64,000 nt of DNA from positions 15,657,563-15,721,562 of the forward strand of contig NC_071348.1 of assembly GCF_027744825.2 (NCBI RefSeq). The letters run 5' to 3'. The notes below the pieces were generated by a model. That model did not search any database, had not been told where the DNA came from, and saw only the letters and a program-made list of their open reading frames with translations. Both the position numbers and the translations under genes were made by a program. Source of the DNA: Synchiropus splendidus (taxonomy: Eukaryota > Chordata > Actinopteri > Syngnathiformes > Callionymidae). Shown here one piece after another: positions 42,960 to 57,660 of the stretch. How positions within the stretch are numbered: the stretch's first letter is position 1; each line of letters opens with the position of its first letter.

Positions 42960-45842
42960 GCGTCACGCAACCAAAAACGGTAATGAGCAAAGTGGGCGGC
43001 ACGTTGCATGACCAAATATGGTAATGAACAAAGTAGGCAGCGCATCACGCAACCAGATATGTTAATGAGCAAATTGGGCGGCGCGTCACGCTATCAAATA
43101 TTATAATGAGCAAAGTGGGCACCGTGTCACGCCACCAAATATGGCAATGAACAAAGTGAGCGTCGCCTCAAGCAACTAGATATGATTATGAACAAAGTGA
43201 ACGGCGCATTGAACGACCAAATATGGTAATGCACAAAGTGGGCGACAAAGTGGTTGGCGCGTCACGTGACCAAATACGGTAATGAGGAAAGTGGGCGGCC
43301 TGTCACACGACCAAATATTGTAAGTAGCGAATTAGGCGGAGCGTTACACAACCAAATATGGTAATGAACAAAGGGGGCGGCGCGTCACACCAACAAATAT
43401 GATGAAGATCAAAATCGGGCGGCGCCTCACGCAACCAGATATGGTTATGAACAAAGGGAACGGGGCGTTGAACGACCAAATATGGTCATGAACAACATGG
43501 GCGGTGCATCACGCCACCAAATATGGTAATGAGCAAAGTAGGCGGAGCATCACACAACGAAATATGGTAATGAACAACGACGATGGCCCGTCACGCGACC
43601 AAATATGGTAATGAACAACATGGGCGGCAGGTCACACGACCAAATATGGTAATTAGAAAAGTGGGCGGCGCGTCATGCGACCAAATATGGTAATGAGCAA
43701 AGAGGGCGGCGCGTCACACAACCAAATATGGCAATGAACAAAGTGGGCGGCGCGTCACGGGGCCAAATATGGTAATGAACAATGTGGGCGGCGCATCACG
43801 CCACCAATTATGGTAATGAGCAAAGTGGGCGGTGAGTCAAGCGCCCAAATATGGTAATGAACAACGCGGGCTGCCGTCACGTGACCAAATATGTCAATGA
43901 ACAAAGTGGGCATCGCCTCACGCAATCAGATTTGGTTATGAGCAAAGTGAACGGTCCGTTGAACGACCAAATATGGTAATGCCCAAAGTTGGCGGCAAAG
44001 TGGGTCGCGTGTCACCTGACCAAATTTGGAAATGACCAAAGTGGGCGGCCCTCACGTGACCAAATATGGTGATGAACAAAGTGGGCGGCGCGTTACAGAC
44101 TAAATGTGACAATGAACAAAGTGGGCGGCCGTCACTTGACCAAATATGTTAATGAATAAAGTGGGCGGCGTGTCACGTGACCAAATATGGTAAAGAACAA
44201 AGTGGGCGTCGCCTCACGCAACGAGATATGGTTATGACCAAGTGAATGGGGCGTTGAATGACCAAATATGGCAATGAACAAAGTGGGCGGTGCGTCATGA
44301 GACCAAATATGGTAATGAGCAAAGTGGGCGGCACGTCACGTGACCGAATATCTTAATGAACAAAGTGGGCGGCGCGTCACTTGACTAAATATGATAATTA
44401 GCAAAGTGGGCGGCAAAGTGGGTGGCGCATCACGCGACCAAAAACGGTAATGCGCAAAGTGGACGACACGTTGCCTGACCAAATATGGTAATGAACAAAA
44501 TAGGCGGCGCATCACGCAACCAGATATGGTAATGAGCAATGTGGGCGGCGCGTCACGCCATAACATATTATAATGAGCAAAGTGGGCGGCATGTCACGCG
44601 ACCAAATATGGCAATGAACAAAGTGGGCGTCGCCTCAAGCAACCAGATATGATTATGAGCAAGGTGAACCGCCCGTTGAACGACCAAATATGGTATTACA
44701 CAAAGTGGGCGGCAAAGTGGGCGGCGCGTCACGCGACCAAATATGGTAATGAGCAAAGTGAGCGGCGCGTTACGCGACCAAATATGGTAATGAGGAAATT
44801 GGGGTGCGCGTTACGCAACCAAATATTGTAAGTAGCGAAGTAGTCGGAGTGTAACACAACCAAATACGGTAATGCACAAAGTGGGCGGCAAAGTGGGCGG
44901 CAAAGTGGGCGGCAAAGTGGGCGGCGCATCACGCGACCAAATATGGTAATGAGCAAAGTGAGCGGCGCGTTACGCGACCAAATATGGTAATGAGGAAATT
45001 GGGGTGCGCGTTACGCAACCAAATATTGTAAGTAGCGAAGTAGTCGGAGCGTCACACAACCAAATACGGTAATGCACAAAGTGGGCGGCAAAGTGGGCGG
45101 CAAAGTGGGCGGCGCATCACGCGACCAATTATGGTAATGAGCAAAGTGGGCGGCGCGTCACACAACCAAATATGGTAATGAACAAAGTGGGCGGCGCGTC
45201 ACACCAACAAATGTGTTGAAGATCAAAATCGGGCGGCGCCTCACGCAACCAGATATGGTTATGAGCAAAGGGAATGGCGCGTTGAACGACCAAATATGTT
45301 AATACGCAAAGTGGGCGGCAAAGTGGGTCGCAAAGTGGGTCGCAAAGTGGGCGGCGCGTCACACAACCAAATATGGCAATGAACAAAGTGGTCGGTGCGT
45401 CATGAGACCAAATATGGTAATGAGCAAAGTGGACGGCACGTCAAGCGACCGAATATGGTAATAAGCAAAGTTGGCGGCGCGTCACACGACCAAATAACTT
45501 AATTAACAAAGCTTTACACGACTAAATATGGCAATGAACAAAGAGGGTGGGGCGTCACGCGACCAATTATGGAAATGAGTAAAATGGCGGAGCGTGACAC
45601 AACCAAATATGACAATGAACACAGTGGGCGGTGCGTCACGCTACCAAATATGGTGATAAACAAAGTGGGCGGCGCGTCACGCCTCCAAATGTGATAAAGA
45701 ACAAAGTGGGCGGCGAGTCACGCGACCAAATATGGTAGTGAGAAATGATGGCCGCAAAGTGGGCAGCGCGTCACACGACCAAATATGGTAATGAGCATAG
45801 TGGGATGCGCGTCACGCGACCAAATATTGTAATGAGTAAAGT

Positions 45843-47050
45843 AGGCGGCGCGTCAAACAACCAAATATGGTAATGAACAAAGTGGGTGGCGCGTCACACG
45901 ACCAAATTTGGTAGTGATCAACATGGGCGGTGAGTCACACAACCAAATATGCCCGTGAGAAAAGATGGCGGCAAAGTGGGCGGAGTTTCACACGACAAAA
46001 TGTGGCAATGAACAAAGAGGGTGGGGCGTCATGCGACCAAATTAGGTAATGAGGAAAGTGGTCAGAGCGTTACACAACCAAATATGGTATTGAACAAAAT
46101 GGGAGGCACGTCACGCGACCAAATGTTGTAATGACAAAAATATTCGCAGCATCACACAACCAAATATGGTAATGAACAACGTGGGCGGCGCGTCACACGA
46201 CCAAATTTGGTAATGAACAACATGGGCGGCGAGTCACACAACCAAATATAGTAATGAACAAAGAGGGCGGCGCGTCACGTGACCAAATATTGTAATGAGC
46301 AAAGTTGGCGGAGCGTCACACAACCAAATATGGTAATGAATAAAGTGGGCGGCGCGTCACGCGACCAAATATTGTAATGAGCATAGTGGGATGCGCGTCA
46401 CGCGACCAAATATTGTAATGAGTAAAGTAGGCGGAGCGTCACACAACCAAATATGGTAATGGACAACGTGGGTGGCGCGTCACCCGACCAAATTTGGCAA
46501 TGAACAACATGGGCGGCGCGTCAAACAACCAAATATGGTAATGAACAAAGTGGGTGGCGCGTCACACGACCAAATTTGGTAGTGATCAACATGGGCGGTG
46601 AGTCACACAACCAAATATGCCCGTGAGAAAAGATGGCGGCAAAGTGGGCGGAGTTTCACACGACAAAATGTGGCAATGAACAAAGAGGGTGGGGCGTCAT
46701 GCGACCAAATTAGGTAATGAGGAAAGTGGTCAGAGCGTTACACAACCAAATATGGTATTGAACAAAATGGGAGGCACGTCACGCGACCAAATGTTGTAAT
46801 GACAAAAATATTCGCAGCATCACACAACCAAATATGGTAATGAACAACGTGGGCGGCGCGTCACACGACCAAATTTGGTAATGAACAACATGGGCGGCGA
46901 GTCACACAACCAAATATAGTAATGAACAAAGAGGGCGGCGCGTCACGTGACCAAATATTGTAATGAGCAAAGTTGGCGGAGCGTCACACAACCAAATATG
47001 GTAATGAATAAAGTGGGCGGCGCGTCACGCGACCAAATATTGTAATGAGC
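45843..47050. repeat. 668-bp tandem duplication inside satellite B
   Basis: Positions 45843-46382 recur at 46511-47050, including the rare variant atgcccgtgagaaaagatgg and the diverged attcgcagcatcacac segment. The larger second copy at 53.9-57.7 kb has only one of these. Confidence 0.85.
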
Positions 47051-47173
47051 AAAGTAGGCGGTGCGTCACACAACCAAATATGGTAATGAACAACGTGGGC
47101 GGCGCGTCACACGACCAAATATGGTAATGATCAACATGGTCGGCGCGTCACACAACCAAATACGGTAATGCAC

Positions 47174-47233
47174 AAAGTGGGCGGCAAAGTGGGCGGCAAA
47201 GTGGGCGGCAAAGTGGGCGGCAAAGTGGGCGGC
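47174..47233. repeat. 12-bp sub-repeat expansion in satellite B (five copies)
   Basis: Five copies of aaagtgggcggc. The same five-copy run with the same flanks recurs at 55376-55435 as part of a larger duplication. Confidence 0.95.
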
Positions 47234-50200
47234 GCATCACGCGACCAATTATGGTAATGAGCAAAGTGGGCGGCGCGTCACATGACCAAACATGGTAATG
47301 AGCAAAGTGGGCGGCGCGTCACACCAACAAATGTGATGAAGATCAAAATCGGGCGGCGCCTCACGCAACCTGATATGGTTATGAGCACAGGGAATGGCGC
47401 GTTGAACGACCAAATATGTTAATACGCAAAGTGGGCGGCAAAGTGGGTGGCAAAGTGGGTCGCAAAGTGGGCGGCGCGTCACACAACCAAATATGGCAAT
47501 GAACAAAGTGGTCGGTGCGTCATGAGACCAAATATGGTAATGAGCAAAGTGGACGGCACGTCAAGCGACCGAATATGGTAATAAGCAAAGTTGGCGGCGC
47601 GTCACACGACCAAATAACTTAATTAACAAAGTGGGCGGCGCATCACTTGACTAAATATGGTTATGAGCAAAGTGGGCGGCAAAGTGGGCGGCAAAGTGGG
47701 CGGCAAAGTGGGCGGCGTGTCACTCGACGAATAACGGTAATGAGCAAAGAGGGCGGCACGTTGCGTGACCAAATATGGTAATGAACAAAGTAGGTGGCGC
47801 ATCTCGCAACCAGATATGGTAATGAGCGAAGTGGGCGGCGCGTCACGCTATCAAATATTATAATGAGCAAAGTTGGTGCCACGTCACTTGACCAAATATG
47901 GCAATGAACAAAGTCGGCGTCGGTTCAAGCAACGAGATATGATTATGAGCAAAGTGAACGGTGCGTTGAACGACGAAAAATGGTAATGCACAAAGTGGGC
48001 GGAAGAGTGGGAGTCAAAGTGGGCGGCAAAGTGGGTGGCAAAGTGGGTGGCAAAGTGGGCGGCGCATCACGCGACCAAATATGGTAAAGAACAAAGTGGG
48101 CGGCGTCAATCGACCATATATGGTAATGGACAACGTGGGCGGCGCATCGCGCGAGCAAATATGATAATGAACAAAGTGGGAGACCGTCACGTGACCAAAT
48201 ATGGTAATGAGCAAAGTGGGCGGCGCATCACGTGACGTAATATTGTAATGAACAAAGTGGACGGTGCGTCACGTGACCAAACATGGTAATGAGCTAAGTG
48301 GGCGGCGCGTCACGCCACCAAATATGGTAATGAGCAAAGTGGGCGTCGCTTTGCACGACCAAATATGGTCGTGAGAAAACATGGCGGCCTAGTGGGCAGA
48401 GCTTCACACGATGAAATATGGCAATGAACAAAGAGGGCGGGGCGTCACGGGACCAAATATGGAAATGAGTAAAGGGGGCGGAGCGTCACACAACCAAATA
48501 TGGCAATGCGACCAAATGGCAATGAACACAGTGAGCGGTGCGTCACGCGACCAAATAAGGTGATGAACAAAGTGGGTCGCGCATCACGCAACCAAATATG
48601 GTAAACAACAAAGTGGTCGGAGCGTCACACAAACAAATATGATAATGAACAAAGTGGGCGGCGCTACACGCGGCCAAATATGGTCGTGAGAAAAGATGGC
48701 GGTAAAGTGGGCGGAGCCTCACACGACGAAGTATGGCAATGAAAAAAGAGGGCGGGGCGTCACACGGCCAAATATGGAAATGAGTAAAGGGGGCGGAGTG
48801 TGACACAACGAAATATGGTAATCAACAACGTGAGCGGCGCGTCACACGACCAAATATTGTAATGACTAAAGTAGGCGGAGCGTCACACAACCAAATATGG
48901 TAATGAACAACGTGGGCCGCGCGTCACACGATCAAATTTGGTAATGAACAACATGGGAGGCGAGTCACACAACCAAATATAGTAATGAACAAAGAGGGCG
49001 GCACGTCACGTCACCAAATATTGTAATGACCAAAGTAGTCGGAGCGTCACTCAACCAAATATGGTAATGAATAAAGTGGGCTGAGCATAACGCGACCAAA
49101 TATGCGCGTGAGAAAAGATGGCGGCAAAGTGGGCGGAGCTTTACACGACGAAATATGGCAATGAACGAAGAGGGTGGGGCGTCCCGCGACCAAATATGGA
49201 AATGAGTAAAGGGGGCTGAGCGTGACAAAACCAAATATGGCAATGAACACAGTGGGCGGGGCGTCACTCGACCAAATATGGTGATAAACAAAGTGGGCGG
49301 CGCGTCACGCCACAAAATATGGTATAGAACAAAGTGGGCGCCGACTCACGCGACCAAATATGGTAGTGAGAAGAGATGGCGGCAAAGTGGCCGGCGGGTC
49401 ACGCGACCAAATATGGTAATGAACAAAGTGGGCGGCGCGTCACACGACCATATATGATGAAGATCAAAATCGGGCGGCGTCTCACCCAACTAGATATGGT
49501 TATGAGCAAAGGGAACGGCCCGTTGATCGACCAAATATGGTAATGCGCAAAGTGGGCGGCAAAGTGGGCGGCAAAGTGGGCGGCTCGTCACACAACCAAA
49601 TATGGCAATGAACGTAGTGGGCGGTGCGTCACGCGACCAAATATGGTAATGAGCAAAGTGGGCGGCGCGTCACACCACCAAATATGTTATTGAATAAAGT
49701 GGGCAGCGCGTCACTTGACTAAATATTGTAATGAGCAAAGTGGGCCGCAAAGTGGGCGGCAAAGTGGGTGGCGCGTCACGTGACCAACAACGGTAATGAG
49801 CAAAGTGGGCGGCACGTTGCGTGACCAAATATGGTAATTAACAATGTAGGCGGCGCATCTCGCAACCAGATATGGTAATGAGCAAGGTGGGCGGCGCGTC
49901 ACGCTATCAAATATTATAATGAGCAAAGTGGGGGGCGCGTCACACGACAAAATATGGCAATGAGCAAAGTGGGCGTCGGCTAAAGGAACCAGATATGATT
50001 GTGAATAAAGTGAAGGGCGCGTTGAACGACCAAATATGGTAATGCACAAAGTGGGCGGCACGTCACGCCACCAAATATGGTAAAGAACAAAGTGAGCGGC
50101 CCCAATCGACCATATATGGTAATGGACAACGTGGGCGGCGCATCACGCGACCAAATATGATAATGAACAAAGAGGGCGTCGGCTCACGCAACCAGTAATC

Positions 50201-53200
50201 TGGTTATGAGCAAAGTCAACCGTCCGTTGAACAACCAAATATGGCTATGCGCAATGTGGGCGGCAAAGTGGGCGGAAGAGTGGGCAGTGCGTCACGTGAC
50301 CAAATATGGTAATGAACAAAGTGGGCGGCGCGTCACGCCACCAAATATGGAAATGTGTATAGAGGGCGGCGGGTCACGCGACCAAATATTGTAATCAGCA
50401 AAGTAGGCGGAGCGTCAAACAACCAAATATGGGAATGAACAAAGCGGGAAGCCCGTCACGCGACCAAATATGGTAATGAGCTAAGTGGGCGGCGCGTCAC
50501 GCCACCAAATATGGTAATGAGCTAAGTGGGCGGGGCGTCACACGACCAAATATTGTAATGAGCAAAGTGGGCGTCGCGTTGCACCACCAAATATGCTAAT
50601 GAACAAAGTGGGTGGCGGGTCATTTGACCAAATATGGGAATGAGCAAATTGGACGGCCAAGTGGGGTGCGTGTCACGCAACCCAATATTGTAATGAAAAA
50701 AGTGGCCGGCAGATCACGCCACCAAATATGGTCATGAACAAAGTGGGCGGCGCGTCCCGTGACCAAATATGTCAAAGAACAAAGTGGGCGTCGGCTGACG
50801 CAATCAGATATGGTTTTGAACAAAGTGAACGTCACGTTGATCGACCAAATATGGTAATGCGCAAATTGTGCGACAAAGTGGGCCGCGGGTCACGCAACCC
50901 AATATATTAATGACCAAAGTGGCCGGCGCGCCATGCGACCAAATGTGGTAATGAACAAAGTGGGCGGCCGTCACTTGACCAAATATGGAAATGAACAAAT
51001 TGGGCGGCATGTCACGTGACCAAATATGGTAAAGAACAAAGTGGACGGCGGGTCACGCGACCAAATATGGCAATGAACAAAGTGGACGGTGCGTCATGCG
51101 ACCAAATATGGTAATGAGCATAGTGGGCGGCGGGTCACGCGACCAAATATCTTAATGAACAAAGTGAGCAGCGAGTCACTTGACTAAATATGGTAATGAG
51201 CAAAGTGGGCGCCATATTACGTGACCAAATATGGCAATGGACAAAGTAGGCAGCGCATGACGCAACCAGATATGGTAATGGGCAAAGTTGGCCCTGCGTC
51301 ACTCTATCAAAAATTATAATGAGCAAAGTGGGCGGCGTGTCACACGACCATATATTGTAATGAGCAAAGTAGGCGGAGCGTCAATCAATCAAATATGGTA
51401 ATGAACAAAGTGGGCGGCGCGTCACGCGACCAAATATGGTGGTGAGAAAACATGGCCGCCTCGTGGCCAGAGCTTCACACGATGAAATATGGCAATGAAC
51501 AAAGAGGGCGGGGCGTCATGCGACCAAATATGGAAATGAGTAAAGGGGGCGGAGCGTCACATAACCAAATATGGCAATGAAAACAGTGGGCGGCGCGTCA
51601 CGCGACCAAATATTGTGATAAACAAAGAGGGTGGCGCGTCACGCCACCAAATATGGTAAAGAACAAAGTAGGCGGCGAGTCACGCAAACAAATATGGTAG
51701 TGAGCAAAGTAGGCGGTGCGTCACACAACCAAATATGGTAATGAACAACGTGGGCGGCGCGTCACATGACCAAATTTGGTAATGAACAACATGGGCGGCG
51801 AGTCACACAACCAAATATAGTAATGAACAAAGAGGGCGGCCCATCACGTCACCAAATATTGTAATGAGCAAAGTAGGCGGAGCGTCACACAACCAAATAT
51901 GGTAATGAATAAAGTGGGCGGAGCATCACGCGACCAAATATGCAGTGAGAAAAGATGGCGGCAAAGTGGGCGGAGCTTTACACGACTAAATATGGCAATG
52001 AACAAAGAGGGTGGGGCGTCACGCGACCAATTATGGAAATGAGTAAAGGGGGCGGAGCGTGACACAACCAAATATGACAATGAACACAGTGGGCGGTGCG
52101 TCACGCGACCAAATATGGTCATAAACAAAGTGGGCGGCGCGTCACGCCTCCAAATGTGGTAAAGAACAAAGTGGGCGGCGAGTCACGCGACCAAATATGG
52201 TAGTGAGAAATGATGGCCGTAAAGTGGGCAGCGCGTCACACGACCAAATATGGTAATGAGCATAGTGGGATGCGCGTCACGCGACCAAATATTGTAATTA
52301 GTAAAGTAGGCGGAGCGTCACACAACCAAATATGGTAATGGACAACGTGGGTGGCGCGTCACACGACCAAATTTGGCAATGAACAACATGGGCGGCGCGT
52401 CAAACAACCAAATATGGTAATGAACAAAGTGGGTGGCGCGTCACACGACCAAATTTGGTAGTGATCAACATGGGCGGTGAGTCACACAACCAAATATGCC
52501 CGTGAGAAAAGATGGCGGCAAAGTGGGCGGAGCTTCACACGACAAAATGTGGCAATGAACAAAGAGGGTGGGGCGTCATGCGACCAAATATGGTAATGAG
52601 GAAAGTGGTCAGAGCGTTACACAACCAAATATGGTATTGAACAAAATGGGAGGCGCGTCACGCGACCAAATATTGTAATGACAAAAATATTCGCAGCATC
52701 ACACAACCAAATATGGTAATGAACAACGTGGGCGGCGCGTCACACGACCAAATTTGGTAATGAACAACATGGGCGGCGAGTCACACAACCAAATATGGTA
52801 ATGAATAAAGTGGGCGGAGCATCACGCGACCAAATATGCTCGTGAGAAAAGATGGCGGCAAAGTGGGCGGAGCTTCACACGACGAAATATGGCAATGAAC
52901 AAAGAGGGTGGGGCGTCATGCGACCAAATATGGTAATGAGGAAAGTGGTCAGAGCGTCACACAAAGAAATGTGGTAACGATCAAAGTGGGCGGCGCGTCA
53001 CGCGGCCAAATATGGTCGTGAGAAAAGATGGCGGCAAAGTGGGCGGAGCTTCACACGACGAAGTATCGCAATGAACAAAGAGGGTGGGGCGTCAAAGGGC
53101 CAAATATGGAAATGATTAAAGGGGGCGGAGCGTGACACAAAGAAATATGGTAATGAACAACGTGGGCGGCCCGTCACACGACCAAATTTGGTAATGATCA

Positions 53201-53928
53201 ACATGGGCGGCGCGTTAAACAACCAAATATGGTATTGAACAAAATGGGAGGCGCGTCACGCGACCAAATATTGTAATGACAAAAATATTCGCAGCGTCAC
53301 ACAACCAAATATGGTAATGAACAACGTGGGCGGCGCGTCACACGACCAAATTTGGTAATGAACAACATGGGCGGCGAGTCATACAACCAAATATAGTAAT
53401 GAACAAAGAGGGCGGCGCGTCACGTGACCAAATATTGTAATGAGCAAAGTTGGCGGAGCGTCACACAACCAAATATGGTAATGAATAAAGTGGGCGGAGC
53501 ATCACGCGACCAAATATGCTCGTGAGAAAAGATGGCGGCAAAGTGGGCGGAGCTTCACACGACGAAATATGGCAATGAACAAAGGGTGGGGCGTCATGCG
53601 ACCAAATATGGAAATGAGTAAAGGGGGCGGAGCGTGACACAACCAAATATGCGAATGAACACAGTGGGCGGCACGTCACGCCACCAAATATGGTGATAAA
53701 GAAAGTGGGCGGCGCGTCACGCCACCAAATATGGTAATGAACAAAGTCGGTCCCGCGTCACGCGACCAAATATGGTAATGAGCAAAGTGGGCGGCGTGTC
53801 ACGCCAACAAATATGGTAATGAGCAAAGTGGGCGGCGCGTCACGCGACCAAATATTGTAATGAGCAAAGTAGGCGGTGCGTCACACGACCAAATATGGTA
53901 ATGATCAACATGGTCGGCGTGTCACACA

Positions 53929-56900
53929 ACCAAATACGGTAATGCACAAAGTGTGCGGCAAAGTGGGCGGCAAAGTGGGCGGCGCATCACGCGACCAATT
54001 ATGGTAATGAGCAAAGTGGGCGGCGCGTCAAATGACCAAACATGGTAATGAGCAAAGTGGCCGGCGCGTCACACAACCAAATATGGTAATGAACAAAGTG
54101 GGCGGCGCGTCACACCAACAAATGTGATGAAGATCAAAATCGGGCGGCGCCTCACGCAACCAGATATGGTTATGAGCAAAGGGAATGGCGCGTTGAACGA
54201 CCAAATATGTTAATACGCAAAGTGGGCGGCAAAGTGGGTCGCAAAGTGGGTCGCAAAGTGGGCGGCGCGTCACACAACCAAATATGGCAATGAACAAAGT
54301 GGACGGCACGTCAAGCGACCGAATATGGTAATAAGCAAAGTTGGCGGCGCGTCACACGACCAAATAACTTAATTAACAAAGCTTTACACGACTAAATATG
54401 GCAATGAACAAATAGGGTGGGGCGTCACGCGACCAATTATGGAAATGAGTAAAATGGCGGAGCGTGACACAACCAAATATGACAATGAACACAGTGGGCG
54501 GTGCGTCACGCGACCAAATATGGTGATAAACAAAGTGGGCGGCGCGTCACGCCTCCAAATGTGATAAAGAACAAAGTGGGCGGCGAGTCACGCGACCAAA
54601 TATGGTAGTGAGAAATGATGGCCGCAAAGTGGGCAGCGCGTCACACGACCAAATATGGTAATGAGCATAGTGGGATGCGCGTCACGCGACCAAATATTGT
54701 AATGAGTAAAGTAGGCGGAGCGTCACACAACCAAATATGGTAATGGACAACGTGGGTGGCGCGTCACCCGACCAAATTTGGCAATGAACAACATGGGCGG
54801 TGAGTCACACAACCAAATATGCCCGTGAGAAAAGATGGCGGCAAAGTGGGCGGAGTTTCACACGACAAAATGTGGCAATGAACAAAGAGGGTGGGGCATC
54901 ATGCGACCAAATTAGGTAATGAGGAAAGTGGTCAGAGCGTTACACAACCAAATATGGTATTGAACAAAATGGGAGGCACGTCACGCGACCAAATGTTGTA
55001 ATGACAAAAATATTCGCAGCATCACACAACCAAATATGGTAATGAACAACGTGGGCGGCGCGTCACACGACCAAATTTGGTAATGAACAACATGGGCGGC
55101 GAGTCACACAACCAAATATAGTAATGAACAAAGAGGGCGGCGCGTCACGTGACCAAATATTGTAATGAGCAAAGTTGGCGGAGCGTCACACAACCAAATA
55201 TGGTAATGAATAAAGTGGGCGGCGCGTCACGCGACCAAATATTGTAATGAGCAAAGTAGGCGGTGCGTCACACAACCAAATATGGTAATGAACAACGTGG
55301 GCGGCGCGTCACACGACCAAATATGGTAATGATCAACATGGTCGGCGCGTCACACAACCAAATGCGGTAATGCACAAAGTGGGCGGCAAAGTGGGCGGCA
55401 AAGTGGGCGGCAAAGTGGGCGGCAAAGTGGGCGGCGCATCACGCGACCAATTATGGTAATGAGCAAAGTGGGCGGCGCGTCACATGACCAAACATGGTAA
55501 TGAGCAAAGTGGGCGGCGCGTCACACCAACAAATGTGATGAAGATCAAAATCGGGCGGCGCCTCACGCAACCTGATATGGTTATGAGCACAGGGAATGGC
55601 GCGTTGAACGACCAAATATGTTAATACGCAAAGTGGGCGGCAAAGTGGGTGGCAAAGTGGGTCGCAAAGTGGGCGGCGCGTCACACAACCAAATATGGCA
55701 ATGAACAAAGTGGTCGGTGCGTCATGAGACCAAATATGGTAATGAGCAAAGTGGACGGCACGTCACACGAACAAATAACTTAATTAACAAAGTGGGCGGC
55801 GCATCACTTGACTAAATATGGATATGAGCAAAGTGGGCGGCAAAGTGGGCGGCGTGTCACTCGACGAAAAACTGTAATGAGCAAAGAGGGCGGCACGTTG
55901 CGTGACCAAATATGGTAATGAACAAAGTAGGCGGCGCATCTCGCAACCAGATATGGTAATGAGCGAAGTGGGCGGCGCGTCACGCTATCAAATATTATAA
56001 TGAGCAAAGTTGGTGCCACGTCACTGGACCAAATATGGCAATGAACAAAGTCGGCGTCGGTTCAAGCAACGAGATATGATTATGAGCAAAGTGAACGGTG
56101 CGTTGAACGACGAAAAATGGTAATGCACAAAGTGGGCGGAAGAGTGGGAGTCAAAGTGGGCGGCAAAGTGGGTGGCGAAGTGGGTGGCAAAGTGGGCGGC
56201 GCATTACGCGACCAAATATGGCAATGAACAAAGTGGGCGTCGCCTAATGCAACCAGATATGATTATGAGCAAAGTGAACGGCGCGTTGAACGACGAAAAA
56301 TGGTAATGCACAAAGTGGGCGGAAGAGTGGGAGTCAAAGTGGGTGGCAAAGTGGGTGGCAAAGTGGGCGGCGCATCATGCGACTAAATATGGTAAAGAAC
56401 AAAGTGGGCGGCGTCAATCGACCATATATGGTAATGGACAACGTGGGCGGCGCATCGCGCGACCAAATATGATAATGAACAAAGTGGGCGACCGTCACGT
56501 GACCAAATATGGTAATGAGCAAAGTGGGCGGCGCATCACGTGACGTAATATTGTAATGAACAAAGTGGACGGTGCGTCACGTGACCAAACATGGTAATGA
56601 GCTAAGTGGGCGGCGCGTCACGCCACCAAATATGGTAATGAGCTAAGTGGGCGGGGCGTCAGGCGACCAAATATTGTAATGAGCAAAGTGGGCGTCGCAT
56701 TGCACGACCAAATATGGTCGTGAGAAAACATGGCGGCCTAGTGGGCAGAGCTTCACACGATGAAATATGGCAATGAACAAAGAGGGCGGGGCGTCACAGG
56801 ACCAAATATGGAAATGAGTAAAGGGGGCGGAGCGTCACACAACCAAATATGGCAATGCGACCAAATGGCAATGAACACAGTGAGCGGTGCGTCACGCGAC

Positions 56901-57660
56901 CAAATAAGGTGATGAACAAAGTGGGTCGCGTATCACGCAACCAAATATGGTAAAGAACAAAGTGGTCGGAGCGTCACACAAACAAATATGATAATGAACA
57001 AAGTGGGCGGCGCTACACGCGGCCAAATATGGTCGTGAGAAAAGATGGCGGCAAAGTGGGCGGAGCCTCACACGACGAAATATGGCAATGAAAAAAGAGG
57101 GCGGGGCGTCACACAACCAAATATGGTAATGAACAACGTGGGCCGCGCGTCACACGATCAAATTTGGTAATGAACAACATGGGAGGCGAGTCACACAACC
57201 AAATATAGTAATGAACAAAGAGGGTGGCACGTCACGTCACCAAATATTGTAATGACCAAAGTAGTCGGAGCTTCACTCAACCAAATATGGTAATGAATAA
57301 AGTGGGCTGAGCATAACGCGACCAAATATGCGCGTGAGAAAAGATGGCGGCATAGTGGGCGGAGCTTTACACGACGAAATATGGCAATGAACGAAGAGGG
57401 TGGGGCGTCCCGCGACCAAATATGGAAATGAATAAAGGGGGCTGAGCGTGACAAAACCAAATATGGCAATGAACACAGTGGGCGGGGCGTCACTCGACCA
57501 AATATGGTGATTAACAAAGTGGGCGGCGCGTCACGCCACAAAATATGGTATAGAACAAAGTGGGCGCCGACTCACGTGACCAAATATGGTAGTGAGAAGA
57601 GATGGCGGCAAAGTGGCCGGCGGGTCACGCGACCAAATATGGTAATGAACAAAGTGGGTC
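53929..57660. repeat. Satellite B large duplication, copy 2
   Basis: Partner of 45051-49437. It lacks the 668-bp duplication and a short stretch near 55760. It carries about 170 extra bases near 56200-56340 where a composite unit is itself repeated. Similarity ends near 57660. Confidence 0.85.
55376..55435. repeat. 12-bp sub-repeat expansion in satellite B (five copies, duplicate)
   Basis: Counterpart of 47174-47233 at an offset of about 8202 bp, equal in copy number. Confidence 0.95.

Larger units (their letters stand above)
45051..49437. repeat. Satellite B large duplication, copy 1
   Basis: The ordered series of variant monomers matches 53929-57660. The offset is about 8.87-8.90 kb left of 45843 and 8.20 kb right of 47050, with small later changes (8137, 8308, 8226). 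The shift is explained by an extra 668-bp tandem duplication within this copy. Edges are judged by eye where neighbouring variants stop matching. Confidence 0.85.
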
